Part shown: one piece after another, positions 10,843-26,703 of the stretch | Position numbering within the stretch: position 1 is the first letter of the stretch | How the letters are laid out: the number at the start of each line of letters is the position of its first letter | NCBI RefSeq assembly: GCF_050003625.1 | Contig: NC_134400.1 | Location: 49,217,096 to 49,281,095 of the forward strand | DNA length: 64,000 nucleotides | DNA from: Haematobia irritans | Lineage: Eukaryota > Arthropoda > Insecta > Diptera > Muscidae | Direction: 5' to 3' | The notes under the pieces: generated by a model | The model's input: the letters and a program-made list of their open reading frames with translations, nothing else | Databases searched by the model: none | What the model was told of the DNA's origin: nothing | Program-made: the position numbers and the translations under genes

Positions 10843-12117
10843 AAGGGTGATACGGTCAAAATTTGGTCAATATAAACTTGACGTATTTCTTTCAATTTTG
10901 CATTTTAAAAACCTGAACACCCCTCATTTTGAAGGTGTTTGTGTGTAGAATGTTGCTCCTATTTTGATTTTGGAATTCACTCTTCAATTGTCAAAATGTC
11001 GTCCAAGCCAGAAGAGCAGCGTATCAAAATTTTGCTCGCGCATCGCGAAAATCCGAGCTACTCGCACGCAAAGCTGGCAAAATCGCTAAAAGTTGCCAAA
11101 TCAAATGTAATTAAAGTATTTGGGGAACGTTTGTCGACAGCCAGGAAGTCTGGATCGGGGGGAAATCGAAAACCGGAAGCCGCTGAGACGACAAAGAGAG
11201 TTGCCGGTAGTTTCAAGCGAAACCCTAACCTCTCTCTCCGAGATGTCGCAAATAAGCTGGGTGTATCGTCTACAACCGTGTATCGAGCCAAAAAACGAGC
11301 CGGACTATCGACTTACAAGAAGGTAGTGACTCCAAATCGCGATGATAAACAAAATACGACGGCCAAAGCGCGATCCCGGAGGCTGTACACGACGATGCTG
11401 ACAAAGTTTGACTGCGTGGTAATGGACGACGAAACCTACGTCAAAGCCGACTACAAGCAGCTTCCGGGACAAAAGGAAGGGGAAAGGTAGCAGATATTTT
11501 CAAGCACATAAAACTGTCAAAGTTCGCAAAGAAATATCTGGTTTGGCAAGCCATCTGTACCTGTGGCTTGAAAAGCAGCATTTTCATAGCTTCCGGGACT
11601 GTCAACCAAGAAATTTACGTGAAAGAGTGTTTGAATAAACGTCTGCTGCCTTTTCTAAAGAAACACGGTTGTTCCGTACTGTTTTGGCCGGATTTGGCAT
11701 CTTGCCATTACGGTAAAAAGGCCATGGAGTGGTACGCCGCCAACAACGTGCAGGTGGTTCCCAAGGACAAGAACCCTCCCAACAGGCCAGAGCTCCGCCC
11801 AATTAAGAAATACTGGGCTATTGTCAAGCGGAACCTAAAGAAGACCAAAAAACTGCTAAGGACGAGCAGCAGTTCAAGGCAAACTGGCTTTCTGCGGCGA
11901 AGAAGGTGGACAAGGTGGCTGTACAAAATCTGATGGCAGGTGTCAAGCGTGAGGCCCGGCAATTCGGATTTGGAAAAGCGAAAGCCTAACTGAATATTTT
12001 TCCTGAATTTTATACTAATTGAACTTGAAAAAGAAATTTAATTTGATTTTTTTAAATAAACGATTTCACCGATTTACACGCGTTGTCCCTTGACCAAATT
12101 TTGACCGTATCACCCTT
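10843..12117 (+). mobile_element. ITmDD37E-type Tc1/mariner transposon, copy 1
   Basis: Termini AAGGGTGATACGGTCAAAAT and its reverse complement at the right, flanked by TA at 10841-10842 and 12118-12119. The target is the reverse transcriptase gene, which reads continuously across the excised site. The 1275-bp length is that of a near-complete element. A second copy in the opposite orientation is at 40947-42243. Confidence 0.9.
10996..11989 (+). pseudogene. ITmDD37E-type transposase, copy 1, inactive
   Basis: The start is the ATG at 10996. Paired helix-turn-helix segments (SYSHAKLAKSLKVAKS and LSLRDVANKLGVSSTTVYRA) lead to the catalytic MDDETYVK and FWPDLASCHY; the acidic third residue should follow 37 residues later in RPIEKYW. 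This copy has four lesions. A 9-base in-frame loss lies near 11103. A 16-base deletion near 11472 shifts the frame. The codon for the third catalytic residue reads AAG (RPIKKYW), so Glu became Lys. One A is missing from a run near 11850, which throws off the C-terminus. The final lesion is shared with copy 2; the correct frame runs on to FGFGKAKA and a stop at 11987-11989. Confidence 0.88.
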
Positions 12118-12330
12118 TACATGGTAAAGAAGAGAGGCCCAAGGATAGATCCTTGAGGCACACCGCGGACTACATTTCTCAAGTTAGAAACATTGCCATT
12201 GAAATCAACCCATTAAGTTCCACCTTAATACTTCGCGTTTTTAATTTGGAGTAATGGAGAATGAATTTAGAAAAAACGATCAAACTTAGATGTAATCCCC
12301 AAATATTAGCTAGCCCGCACTCAGAGAAAG
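12118..12330 (-). pseudogene. Non-LTR reverse transcriptase, N-terminal palm piece
   Basis: The minus strand reads WVDFNGNVSNLRNVVRGVPQ then GSILGPLFFTM. VPQGSILGPLFF is the classic conserved block before the YxDD motif. Upstream coding sequence is lost near 12330, where a different repeat begins. Confidence 0.85.
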
Positions 12331-12410
12331 AATATGATCACCCCAACCCTGTTCCAAGAGCAAAATGTAACTTTTTCACGGAAAACGTGTAGCATGTTTG
12401 TCGAAACCAT
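12331..12410 (+). repeat. MITE fragment (family of 46893-47143)
   Basis: CACTCAGAGAAAGAATATGA TCACCCC and the following AAGAGCAAAA block match the left end of the palindromic element at 46893. The right half is absent. Confidence 0.55.
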
Positions 12411-12786
12411 TCCGTTTGGGCGTATGTGACTCCTAAATTCATTTATCACTAATACTCCTCACATACGTTGGCTTCCTAATTCAGAGGGGTGGTTTAGGGG
12501 AATAATAAAGTCCGCCACGCACGACTTTTTAATTCGCCAATGGACATTGTATACCACAGGTCTCTGCCCTAATATAATGTTCTGCATTTAAAAATCTTTA
12601 TACTATACAAATTGTGGTATGTCGATGGCGCGGAGACCACGGATGTCTCACCTAGGACATTCGACAAACGGACATGAGGCAAGCGGCTGCTGCGTTAATG
12701 AAGCACCGGCACATCCTCTTGGCAACATGGACATAGGAGAAAAACGGGAACTCACTCTCTGAAGCCGCCCCAGTTGACTTTATTTT
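12411..12786. other. Unassigned repeat debris
   Basis: Contains a degenerate helentron-like 3' end at about 12490-12535 (GGTGGTTTAGGGGAATAATA, then a CGCCACGCACGAC relic of the CGGCCCCGCCCGAC hairpin). The rest, including a GC-richer stretch at 12620-12780, has no recognisable domain. Confidence 0.35.
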
Positions 12787-12948
12787 GGTTAGGTTAGATG
12801 GCAGCCCGATGTATCAGGCTCACTTAGACTATTCAGTCCATTGTTATACCACAGTGGTGAACTCCTCTCTTATCACTGAGTGCCGCCCGATTCCTTGTTA
12901 AGCTCAATGACAGGGGACCTCCTTTTTATAGCCGAGTCCGAACGGCGC
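12787..12948 (-). repeat. SINE, 3' half only
   Basis: Matches the body and tail of the tRNA-derived SINE in reverse: CCTAACC tail, GGCTGCCATC, TGATACATCGG, CACTCAGTGATAAGAG, ending at CGCCGTTCGGACTCGGC. The tRNA head is missing. Confidence 0.85.
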
Positions 12949-13329
12949 ACAGAGAAAAATGGAGATTAATTAAACTACTTATTCGATTTTAAAAATTCTT
13001 TCACTATTATAATGCTACGTTATCACTGAGTGACATAGGCTACACATCTTTTGGAAAAGTGGACGGTGCTACTCCCCACTATTAAAAATAGCTCTAGCGG
13101 CCATAGTAATGAACCGATTGATATGAAACTTTGCCAATATTGTACTGTTGATCTGGTAATAGTCCTTGGCTATACTTGGTTATGATTAGGTGTGGCACCT
13201 CCCAATCGTAACCACTGTTCGCGGTGAGCGGTGCCACGCCCAATCAAACTTGCAACGGATATATCTCATGAACTACCAGAGGTATGAATATGAGATTTGG
13301 TATATATATTGATCGTACATATGAATCAC
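12949..13329. other. Non-coding sequence, no recognised feature
   Basis: Moderately AT-rich, with an inverted pair GGTGTGGCACC...GGTGCCACGCC at about 13190-13240 that could fold. No domain or RNA gene recognised. Confidence 0.35.
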
Positions 13330-15764
<2,435 letters not shown>

Positions 15765-16880
15765 TATACCCTAAACCACATAGTGGTCAGGGTATAATAA
15801 GTTTGATCGGCCAAAAAATGTGCCTACCTAAATATTGATTTTAGACCCCATAAAATATATACCGATCGACTCAGAATCACCTCCTGAGTCGATCTAGCGC
15901 TTGGTGTCCGTCCGTCCGTCTGTCCATGTATTTGTTGTTCACAGGATTCCGGTCGTAATTATTATGAAATTTGATGAAATCTGGTACAGGGAGGTTTTTG
16001 GGCACAAGGACGAACGCTATTGAATTTGGAAGAAATCGGATCAAATTTAGATATAGCTCCCATATATATGTATCGCCCGATTTCAATACATATATATGCG
16101 CTTTTTTCAAACGGATCGTCACCAAATTTGGCAAAAGGTAATATTTTCCATCGGCCTTCAAGTCTGCAAAATTTCATCCAAATCGGTTCAGATGTAGATA
16201 TAGCTCTCATATATATGTATCTCCCGATTTTCCCAAATTTGGCCACAAAACCTTTATTTATCAACCGATCTTACTCAAAGTTGGCTAAATATAATCTTCT
16301 ATAGCACTAACTATATGTGCAAAAAATCGTCGAAATCGATTCAGATTTAGATATAGCTCCCATATATATGTATAGCCCGATTTTCACAAATTTGGCCATA
16401 GAACCCTTATTTATTAACCGATCTTACTGAAAGTTGGCTAAATCCAGTCCTCTATAGTACTAACTATATGTGCAAAATTTCATCGAAATCGGTTCAGATG
16501 TAGATATAGCTCCCATATATGTATCACCCGATTTTGAAAAATTCGCCCCTAATAACGTTATGTTTGACCATACAGGCCTCATTTCTTAACTGATCTTACT
16601 CAAATCTTGCACAAGGTAACCTTTTGTGGTATTAATGAAACCCGCAAAATATTATGCAAATTGGTTCAGATTTAGGTATAGCTTCCATATATATGTATCG
16701 CTCTATTTTCCCAAATTTGGCCATAGTACTCTTATTTATTAACCAATGTTACTCAAATTTCAAATTTTGATGTACTAGCCGATCGTACTTATACGTGCCT
16801 GTAGCTCTTACATAAGAATATTGCTCGATTTTTACAAATTTGTATTTATTACCCACACTAATTTAACGATTTTCTCTTTT

Positions 16881-18755
<1,875 letters not shown>

Positions 18756-21412
18756 TATACCCTTCACCACTACTGTGGTACAGGGTATAATAAGTTTGTG
18801 CATTTGTATGTAACGCCAAGAAGGAAACGTCTGAGACCCATCGTTTAGTATACCGATCGTCTTAGAATTAAATTCTGAGTCGATATAGCGATGTCCGTCT
18901 GTCCGTCTGTCTGTTCATGTATTTTTGTGCGCAAAGTACAGGTCGCAGTTTAAGCCCGATCGTCCTTAAATTTGGCACAGGGTCGTTTTGGGGAACAAAG
19001 ACGATCGCTATTGATTTTGGAAAAAATCGGTTCAGATTTAGATATAGCCGTCATATATATTTATCTCCGATCTGGTTATAATTGGCGTGTTTATCAACCG
19101 ATGTTCTTCAAATTCCGTACATCCGAATATTTTATGAGTCTCGAAAAACTTGCAAAATATTATCCAAATCGGTGCAGATTTAGATATAGCTCCCATATAT
19201 ATCTTTCGTCCGATTTAGACTCATATGACAACAGAGGCCAAAGTTTACCACCGATTTCCGTGAAATTTTGCACAGAGAGTTGAGTTGGCATTCTACCAAT
19301 GCTTGGTAAATTTGATTGAAATCGGTGCATATTTAGATATAGCTCCCATATATATCTTTCATCCGATTTGCACTTATATGACCTCAAAAGCCAGAGTTTT
19401 GCTCTGACTTGCTTCAAATTATACACGAGAGGTAGGTTTAACGGTGTCGTTATGTGTGCCAAATTTGGTTAAAATCGGTTCAGATTTAGATATAGCTGCC
19501 ATATATATCTTTCGTCCGATTTGGACTTAGATGGCCTCAAAAGCCAGAGTTTTGCCCTCACTTGCTTCAAATTTTGCACAAGGAGTACGTTTAATAGTAT
19601 CGGTAAGTGTGCCAAATTTGGTTGAAATTGGTTCAGATTTAGATATAGCTCCCATATATAACTTTCGCCCGATTTACACTCATATGACCACGGGGGCCAA
19701 AGTTATACTCCCATATACGTGAAATTTTGCAGAGATTGCAGAATTATTATTCTAACTATGCATGCCATATATATACGTACCCCAGAGTTGGGGAAATATG
19801 GTCGACTTTTTCATATTTTAGACCCATTTTCAATGGAATTTACCTACAATTGACTGGATAATTTCCACAGAGAATATAGTTAATATGATATTTAAGTGTG
19901 TCAAGATTGATCTAATTTGGTTCAGATTTAGATAAAGCCTCCATATATTCGTTTTTTCCGGTTTATACAAATATGGCCAAAATTCCCTGACTTTATACAA
20001 AATTCTGTGATGATTTTCCCATATCTTAGTCATATCCTATACACTCTAATGCCAGAATTTCCACAGAACGGTTGAGTTTTAAATAAGACTCCAAGTCGCC
20101 CGCCTTGACCAAATAATATATCACAACCCACACTTGACCACATATCTTGGCGAGATCTAACCAATATCCTTGTAAAATCGCCACTGATGAGTAGAAAAAA
20201 TTGTAAATATTACTAAAATTCTCCTATATCTCGAATACATATATATTTATCACCGATTTGATCATAATTCACGTATTTATGAACCGATCTTCTTCAAATT
20301 TCGTACATCTGAATGTTTTGTCGGTCACGTAAAACCTGCAAAACATCAGCTAAATCGGTTCAGATTTGGATATAGCTCCCATATATATCTTTCGTCCGAT
20401 TTGCACTTATATGGATTCAAAAGCCAGAATTTTGCCCTGATTTGATTTAAAATTTGCACAAAGTGTACGTTTAATAATATGGTTAACTGTGCCAAATTTG
20501 GTTGGAATCGGTTCAGATTTAGATATAGCTCCCATATATATATTTCGTCCGATTTGCACTTATATAACCTCAAAAGCCAGAATTTTACCCTGATTTGCTT
20601 CAAGTTTTACAAAAGGAGTGCGTTTAATAGTATTGTTAACTGTGCCAAAGTTGTTTGAACTCGGTTCAGATTTAGATATAGCTCCCATATATATATTTCG
20701 TCCGATTTGCACAAAAGCCAGAGTTGAAGCCTGATTTGCTTCAAATTATGTATATATACGCCAGAGTTGAGTAGAATGTTTCATATTTTAGACCCATTTT
20801 CAATGGGAGTTTCCTTCAGTTGACTCGATAGTTTCCACAGAGAATATATTTAATATGCTTTTTGATCTAATTGGTTCAGGTTTCGTAGTCATATTTCACA
20901 CTGTAGTACCACACTTTCCACAAAACGGTCGAGTTTTAAATAAACTAGGCCAAATAATATATCGGAACCCACAATTGACCACATATAATGCCGAGATTTA
21001 ACCAATATCCTTGTAAAAGCGCCACTATAGCAAAAATTTTAAATATTACTTAAATTTTTCTTTATTATTATATAAATATCCGTATTTCTCGCTCAATAAA
21101 TCGTAAATATTATTTCGTACAATTGCATTAAAATTGCTCTAGCTTTATATTTCCCATATTTTGTAACTAACATTGTGTTTCATCCCAGGGTGTTAGCCGA
21201 TTTAAATTTTAATTCTAGAGATTTTATAGAAGTACAAAAAATTGTCTCCATATTGTATATAAATTATATAAATATTTCTAATAAAAGCCTTCATAATAAC
21301 TACCAACAAATTTGAAGGAGATGATATGGTAACACAAATTTTTGGTCTACATAGTGGTGAAGGGTATAATATAGTCGGCCCCGCCCGACTTTAGACTTTA
21401 CTTACTTGTTTT
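18756..21412 (+). mobile_element. Helentron-like element, family B (B2)
   Basis: Full head-to-tail copy: TATACCCTTCACCACTACTG start, GTCTGTCC run near 18898, inner units, then ACATTGTGTTTCATCCCAGG and the 3' module GAAGGGTATAATATAGTCGG with the CGGCCCCGCCCG hairpin and ACTTACTTGTTT. Open frames inside, such as that at 18972-19283, are readings through the units. Confidence 0.65.
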
Positions 21413-21637
21413 TTATTAACATTGTGTTTCATTCCAGGGCGTTAGCCGATTTCAATTTTAATTCTAGAGATTTTGTAGAAGTCCAAAAATTGCCTTTGTA
21501 TCTGGATATGCAAACCTTTATATAGCCCTCCCAGCAAATTTGAAGTAGTTGAGATGGTAACACAAATGTTGGTCGACATGGTGGTGAAGGGTATAATATA
21601 GTCGGCCCCGCCCGACTTTAGACTTTACTTACTTGTT
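21413..21637 (+). mobile_element. Extra family B 3' terminal module
   Basis: Repeats the last about 230 bases of B2 (AACATTGTGTTTCATTCCAG to ACTTACTTGTTT) without any 5' part. After it the family D sequence resumes at AATAATGGGCTC, exactly as in the empty copy at about 59655. Confidence 0.75.
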
Positions 21638-21823
21638 TAATAATGGGCTCAATATTAGTGGCATACTAACTCCGTAGGTGCAATATCAACACAGCCAGTG
21701 TTGCTAGAAGTAGGGGAAATTCCCTATATGTAGGGTTTTTCTAATATTTAGCGTCTTGGGCCACAATGTAGGACATTTTCACTCAACACAATTTGTAATA
21801 ATTTTTACATTTTGGTGGCTCTA

Positions 21824-23242
21824 CACCCAGAAAAAAGTGACCCCTTCTTTAAGTTAAAATGAACTCATTGTGAAGAAAGTTGAACTTCGTATAGCGCCAA
21901 AGACATTTTTATTTGTTTGAACGATGTGATTTTCGTAGAAATTAGGAATAATGCATTCCATATATTAGTTAACATTTTCCTATATTTATATACCACTATA
22001 CTACAGAATGAAAAAATTTAACTAATTTGAATTCATATATGGAATGATTTTATTGAAATTTTTTCATTCATTTCGACAAACCTTACACATTTGTGGTAAA
22101 ACTTTTACTTCATAATTAGAACTGCTTACCTTCGTTTTTAAATACAATTTTATTTATTTCTATAAGCAATTTTATCTTCAATAAAAGACATGTTTTATTA
22201 ATATATTGAATATATTTATTAAGAATCAACAGCATCGAATCTCTTTGAAATATTAATTTATTATTCCACTATTTCCAATTTCCGTGTGATATTATCAACT
22301 GTAAAACGCACTTTTTCTTCTTCTTGTACTTTTCACTTTTAATAAGTTGCTGCCTAACGATTTTGTTCTCCTTTTACAATTTCAATACCTACAAATATAA
22401 AAAATCATAAAACATTTTTGTTGCAAAAGGTTAGCGTCACTGAATATTACCTGATAATTGAAGATTCCAAAATGAAGACAAATGAAAGGGTTGTTATTCT
22501 GGTGGTGTTTTCTTTCTTTATACACTATCACGAACATTGATAGATTTATTTAAAAAAACGAAAATTTTTCTCACTAATTTAAAATAACAAATATTTTATA
22601 TATTTTATTTGTTATTTATTATAATATTTTACCATATTATTTTTTAACAATCTCTCCGCATACCAAAACAACGCGATTCCAACTAAAAAAACAACAGACG
22701 CGCAAATATATCGATTACACCCACGCGCAAACACATCGATTACGATGACAGGTATCGATTACAGGTAGACAATAGAAATGTAGGAAAATTTCCTATATTC
22801 TAACAAGTGTGTTTCCTTAAGTTTTGAAAGGATTGCATACTTCTTAGTACGAATGAACTAAAATATTTTTCTATGCCAAGTGTTGTTCGTACGTATGAAA
22901 AACTTTCTATTATAAAGGAAGTCGCAATTACCATTTTATAAGAAATTTTACTAATTTTGAAGAAACTTGGTTTTAGTTCGGTTTTTGTTTATTTTTACGA
23001 ATGCTTTGTTATCGGTGAATAAAATTTTCTTTTTCAGTAGTAAATTCTTATACCCAGCGAAGAAAATAGTATGAGTAAAATTCCATGCCTTATTCTAGTT
23101 AATGAACTAATCCTAACTGCTTACAGTTTAGGATTTTTTTACTGAAACGAGTAAATTTTATTATTTTTCACAAAAATTTACCTTATAAACTATATTGATG
23201 AAAATTTTGTCCTTTAGTTTCGAAGGCACTTTTTTCTGGGTG
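21824..23242. mobile_element. TA-target DNA transposon with CACCCAGAAAAAAGTG ends
   Basis: Perfect 16-bp terminal inverted repeats CACCCAGAAAAAAGTG, flanked by TA at 21822-21823 and 23243-23244. The copy at 59842-59856 has an uninterrupted GTGGCTCTAGAGGAGG site, so insertion with TA duplication is shown directly. No transposase motif is visible in 1419 bp. On the minus strand it contains a clean 62-base intron-like segment (22389-22450) and upstream ATCGATTAC repeats. Confidence 0.85.
22710..22762 (-). promoter_or_regulatory. Triple ATCGATTAC cluster, possible captured promoter
   Basis: ATCGATTAC occurs at 22710-22718, 22735-22743 and 22754-22762, the first two preceded by GCGCAAA. ATCGAT is the core of fly DRE-type promoter elements. 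It lies upstream, on the minus strand, of the intron-like segment 22389-22450. Its function is inferred only. Confidence 0.3.
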
Positions 23243-24204
23243 TAGAGGAGGAAATTAGAAGCCGGCAAGGCTTGATCTTTAACAATGTGTGCTAAACTTT
23301 ATTCCTGTAGAAAATTTTGTCAACATTTTATTTCTATAGAACATTTTGTCAAAATTGTATTTCTATAGAAATTTTTTCAAAATATTATTTCTATAAAAAA
23401 TTTATTTCTGTTGAATTTTTTCTCAAAATTTTATTTCTATAGAATTTATTGTCAAAATTTTATTTTATAGAAAAATTTTTCACAAAAATTTGTTTATAGA
23501 AACTTTTTCCAAAATTTTATTTTTATAGAGATTTAACAAAAAAGATTACTAATTTTGGTAGAATTCTACCAACTGTGGCAACCGTGGTGGTAATACAAAT
23601 TTATATTCTAAGTTATATACGTTGCATATTCATGTTTTAAGATAAAAAAGTACTTAGAATCATTTTTGTTTTGTAAATTTTTTTAAATTTAACGAAAAAT
23701 ATAGTAGGGAAAATTGTTTGGGAATGTATGGGAAAGTAGGGAACTTTTTTGTCCTTGTAGGGTAAACCGAACATTTTCCCTGGCAACATTGACTATGAGC
23801 AATAGTCAGATTGACACAAAGCACCCATAGACATGTACCCCTTAATTTTCTTAAATATGCAACTGCGGTTTATCTCCCAGACCTATATGTTACCCCACAA
23901 AAGCTTATGATTACTAATTCTGTAATGGTGGTGGTGGTATGATATAGTCGGCCCCGCCCGACTTTCTACTTTACTTACTTGTTTATTTTATGAATTGTTT
24001 TCATATAATTTATGAATCCCGTGTTTGGAAAATTTCTATGAACACTATTCATAAAATAAATGTATTATTTTTTTGTGTGTATGACATTGAAATTTTCAGT
24101 AGTGATGTAGAATTTTATATACTTTAATCGGATACTAAGTATTTTTTAAAAAACAAAATTTCATTTTTCAATTATATCCATTTTTTGCGATTTCACCCCT
24201 CTGT

Positions 24205-24382
24205 GCGGCGTTCTATTGCAGTACAACCACTTATAGAAGCTTTAAAAGACTCAAAAATTTCATCAGCATTACTGAGGTGGGATAATCCACCGTTGAAAAA
24301 CTTTTTGGTATTTGGTCGAAACGACGACCACGACCCTGTGTATGCAAGGCGGGCATGCTAACCATTGCACCACGGTGGCTCC
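24205..24382 (-). repeat. SINE, head half
   Basis: Reverse copy with the tRNA-like head (GGAGCCACCGTGGTGCAATG) at the right and the body up to GAACGCCGCAC. The tail is missing. It abuts a LINE endonuclease relic on the right. Confidence 0.85.
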
Positions 24383-24394
24383 CCGGGGTGTAAT

Positions 24395-24840
24395 AGCGTT
24401 CGGAGGTTATGATATCGGAGGGTCGGTCATTATGAGGTGGTGGTCTGATCCCAGTGAAATTACGGGTTGCCAGGATACGTCATTTATCGCCAAAGATATA
24501 TCTGTCGACCTGATATAACGTACAAAAAGTGAAGTCATCCATGTGCTCTGCCAAAGATATGCCCAGGAGAGAATACCAAATTCATGGTGGGCATTAAAGT
24601 GTCCTAGTACCAATCGGTTATGCCCACACTACAGCCACTCAATGTTTGGGCTATAACGTGGAACACAGCTACCAACCTGTGATATATACACGTTGTATAT
24701 CTCTATCCCGGCAACCCCAGACTTGGCTGATATCCCCATACATTCCATGTAGGGGTACCTAGTGTCTGGCAAAGGCGAGATAGGTCTATACTGCCGGATC
24801 GGTGCAATATTAAAGTCAGTCTTCCACATCCATTCCTAGT
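24395..24840 (-). pseudogene. Non-LTR retrotransposon AP-endonuclease relic
   Basis: On the minus strand the product reads VAGIEIYNVYISQVGSC, then an in-frame stop, then NRLVLGHFNAHHEFG and VSWQPVISLGSDHHLI. GDFNAHH and GSDHxPI are the hallmark endonuclease motifs of jockey/I-type LINEs; here GDFN has become GHFN and GSDHLP has become GSDHHL. The open pieces are 24629-24829 and 24407-24613. It is a broken fragment with no attached reverse transcriptase. Confidence 0.85.
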
Positions 24841-25524
24841 GCGGTCCGTACGTAACACACTGTAATCATCACAATAATAGTAATTTATGTCAGTATATGC
24901 CATAGAGAAATTAGAAAATATTATTTGTCTAATACATAATAATTCCATATTTTACCCAAAATGGTATTTGGTCAACTCAAATTATTATCTAGTGAGTAGC
25001 GAGGTGGAAAACTTTTGCATCATATTCCCAATACCATGTTGTTGTTCGTTTCGACCACCATCCTTACCTGTATCCACTCAATAGTCATCAACACAAACAG
25101 CAATCAGCACCGTGTTATTAAAGCCATATTCCAGTTCTTGATGTCTATAATCATGTTCCTGGCTTCAACTAATGGTTTACAGAGGTCGTATGTTTATGCG
25201 CTAGAAATTCTGTGTGGGCTGGAGGTCGAGGGTAATTGGCTGGGTGCATCATAAATTATGCTAAACTACAAAATCTCACGCACATTTTCAGGAACACGAG
25301 CGACATGAGTTGTGGTACAAACGATAATACACAATGGATTAGTTTTTCGATACACAGAAACAAAAATGGAAGCTTTAGTTCCTATAAGGACTATAGATAG
25401 TTTAAAATAGTCCCCTAGAGCTTCAGAGAACCGGGATTTAAGGATTATCACGGAAGTCTCAAAATAAATGTGTAAAATTGACTATACATCCGAAGCTTGT
25501 AGAGTAAGGAAGAGCATCTTCGAA
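24841..25524. other. Sequence without recognised gene
   Basis: An open frame of 79 codons at 25015-25254 (plus strand) is weakly hydrophobic in the middle and resembles nothing I know. It is too short and isolated to call. Confidence 0.3.
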
Positions 25525-25532
25525 CTCTAAAC

Positions 25533-26086
25533 TAGAGTACGTGACACGAAATTGTCGTGACTCACGAAAATTTTCGTGACTCACGCGTGAGTCGTGAGTC
25601 ACGCTCATGACAACGGCGTGAGTGTGCGTGAGCGTGATTAACAAACCAAAATGTCGTGCGTGAGCGTGAGTCACGAAAATATTATCTTCGTGAGTATGCG
25701 TGAGTAAAGATTTACGCTCACTAAAATAATCCCGCTCACCAACATAAAACGCTTAAGAGTTAAATTCATTTACAATTTTAGTGACACCTGGGATGTTAAG
25801 AGTGTAATAACGCTCTCGATTTTAATAATGCTCATATTTTCAGATACGTCGCTAATGTAAATTACTCAAAAAATTGTTCGTGAGTCACGACATTTTTCGT
25901 GAGTCACGATATTTTTCGTGAGTCACGGTATTTTTCGTGAATCACGACATTTTCGTCCGTGAGTGTGCGTGAGTACAAATTTTCTTTTCGTGAGTGTGCG
26001 TAAGTCCTACCACACAATATCGTGCGTGAGTAAGATTTTTCCGCCATGAGTGTGCGTGAGCGTGAGCAAAATATTACTCACCTCTA
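25533..26086. mobile_element. hAT-like MITE filled with CACG/CGTG repeats (copy 1)
   Basis: Flanked by exact 8-bp duplications CTCTAAAC (25525-25532, 26087-26094). Ends are TAGAGTACGTGA and TTACTCACCTCTA, fitting a hAT-type TAGAGGTG end. Nearly the whole interior consists of variants of GTCGTGAGTCACG and GTGCGTGAGCGTGAG, separated by short AT spacers. It is non-coding. Confidence 0.8.
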
Positions 26087-26132
26087 CTCTAAACCGAACG
26101 GACGAAAAAAGTATTTTTCATATGATTGAAAT

Positions 26133-26703
26133 TAGAGGTGTGCGCGTGACACGAAACTGTCGTGACACGCGTGATTCACGCGTGAATCACGTGACTCGTG
26201 AACAAAATCTGAAGAAACTTTCGTGAATGTGCGTGAATGGGACTAAAAACAATATGTCGTGCGTGAGCGTGTGTGAGAAATAAAATCGGTTGGTGAATGT
26301 GCGTGAATAAAATTTCTGCAAAATCACGCTCACGAAAAAAAAATCAAGATTTAATTCTTTCTGATATGATAACTGAATTCTATTTAGCTGTCGAACTATA
26401 TCCTATTTATTAATTTAGTTACCTTTTCTCTTTCCCGGTTGGAAAATGTCGTGAGGATCGTGAATTTGTCGTGAGTCACGTGAATTTGTCGTAAGTCACG
26501 TTACTTGTCGTGAATCGTGCGTGAGCGTCAGTCTTTAAAAGTAGTTCGTGCGTGAGCGTGCGTGAGTACCGGTTTACATTTCGTGAACGTGCGTGAGTGT
26601 GAGTGGCTACCACACATATCGTGCGTGAGCGTGCGTGAACAAACATTTTGCTTCGTGAATGTGCGTGAGTGTGAATGAAATTTCACTCACGCGCACACCT
26701 CTA
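26133..26703. mobile_element. hAT-like MITE filled with CACG/CGTG repeats (copy 2)
   Basis: Perfect 17-bp terminal repeats TAGAGGTGTGCGCGTGA are flanked by 8-bp duplications ATTGAAAT (26125-26132, 26704-26711). The interior again is CGTGAGTCACGTGAATTTGT-type repeats in both orientations. Same family as copy 1 but clearly diverged inside. Confidence 0.87.

Noticed and set aside
11120..11326. Second open frame overlapping the transposase
   Set aside because: A shifted-frame shadow of the ITmDD37E coding sequence; the same applies to frames antisense to it at 11058, 11602 and 11708, and to 41101-42026.
15765..15800. Bacterial-type terminator or riboswitch from the TATACCC...GGGTATA inverted pair
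   Set aside because: It recurs at the start of every family B and D element and is a transposon subterminal repeat in a eukaryotic genome.
25015..25254. Hydrophobic 79-codon frame
   Set aside because: No domain, no supporting start or splice context, isolated between LINE debris and a MITE; kept only as a remark.
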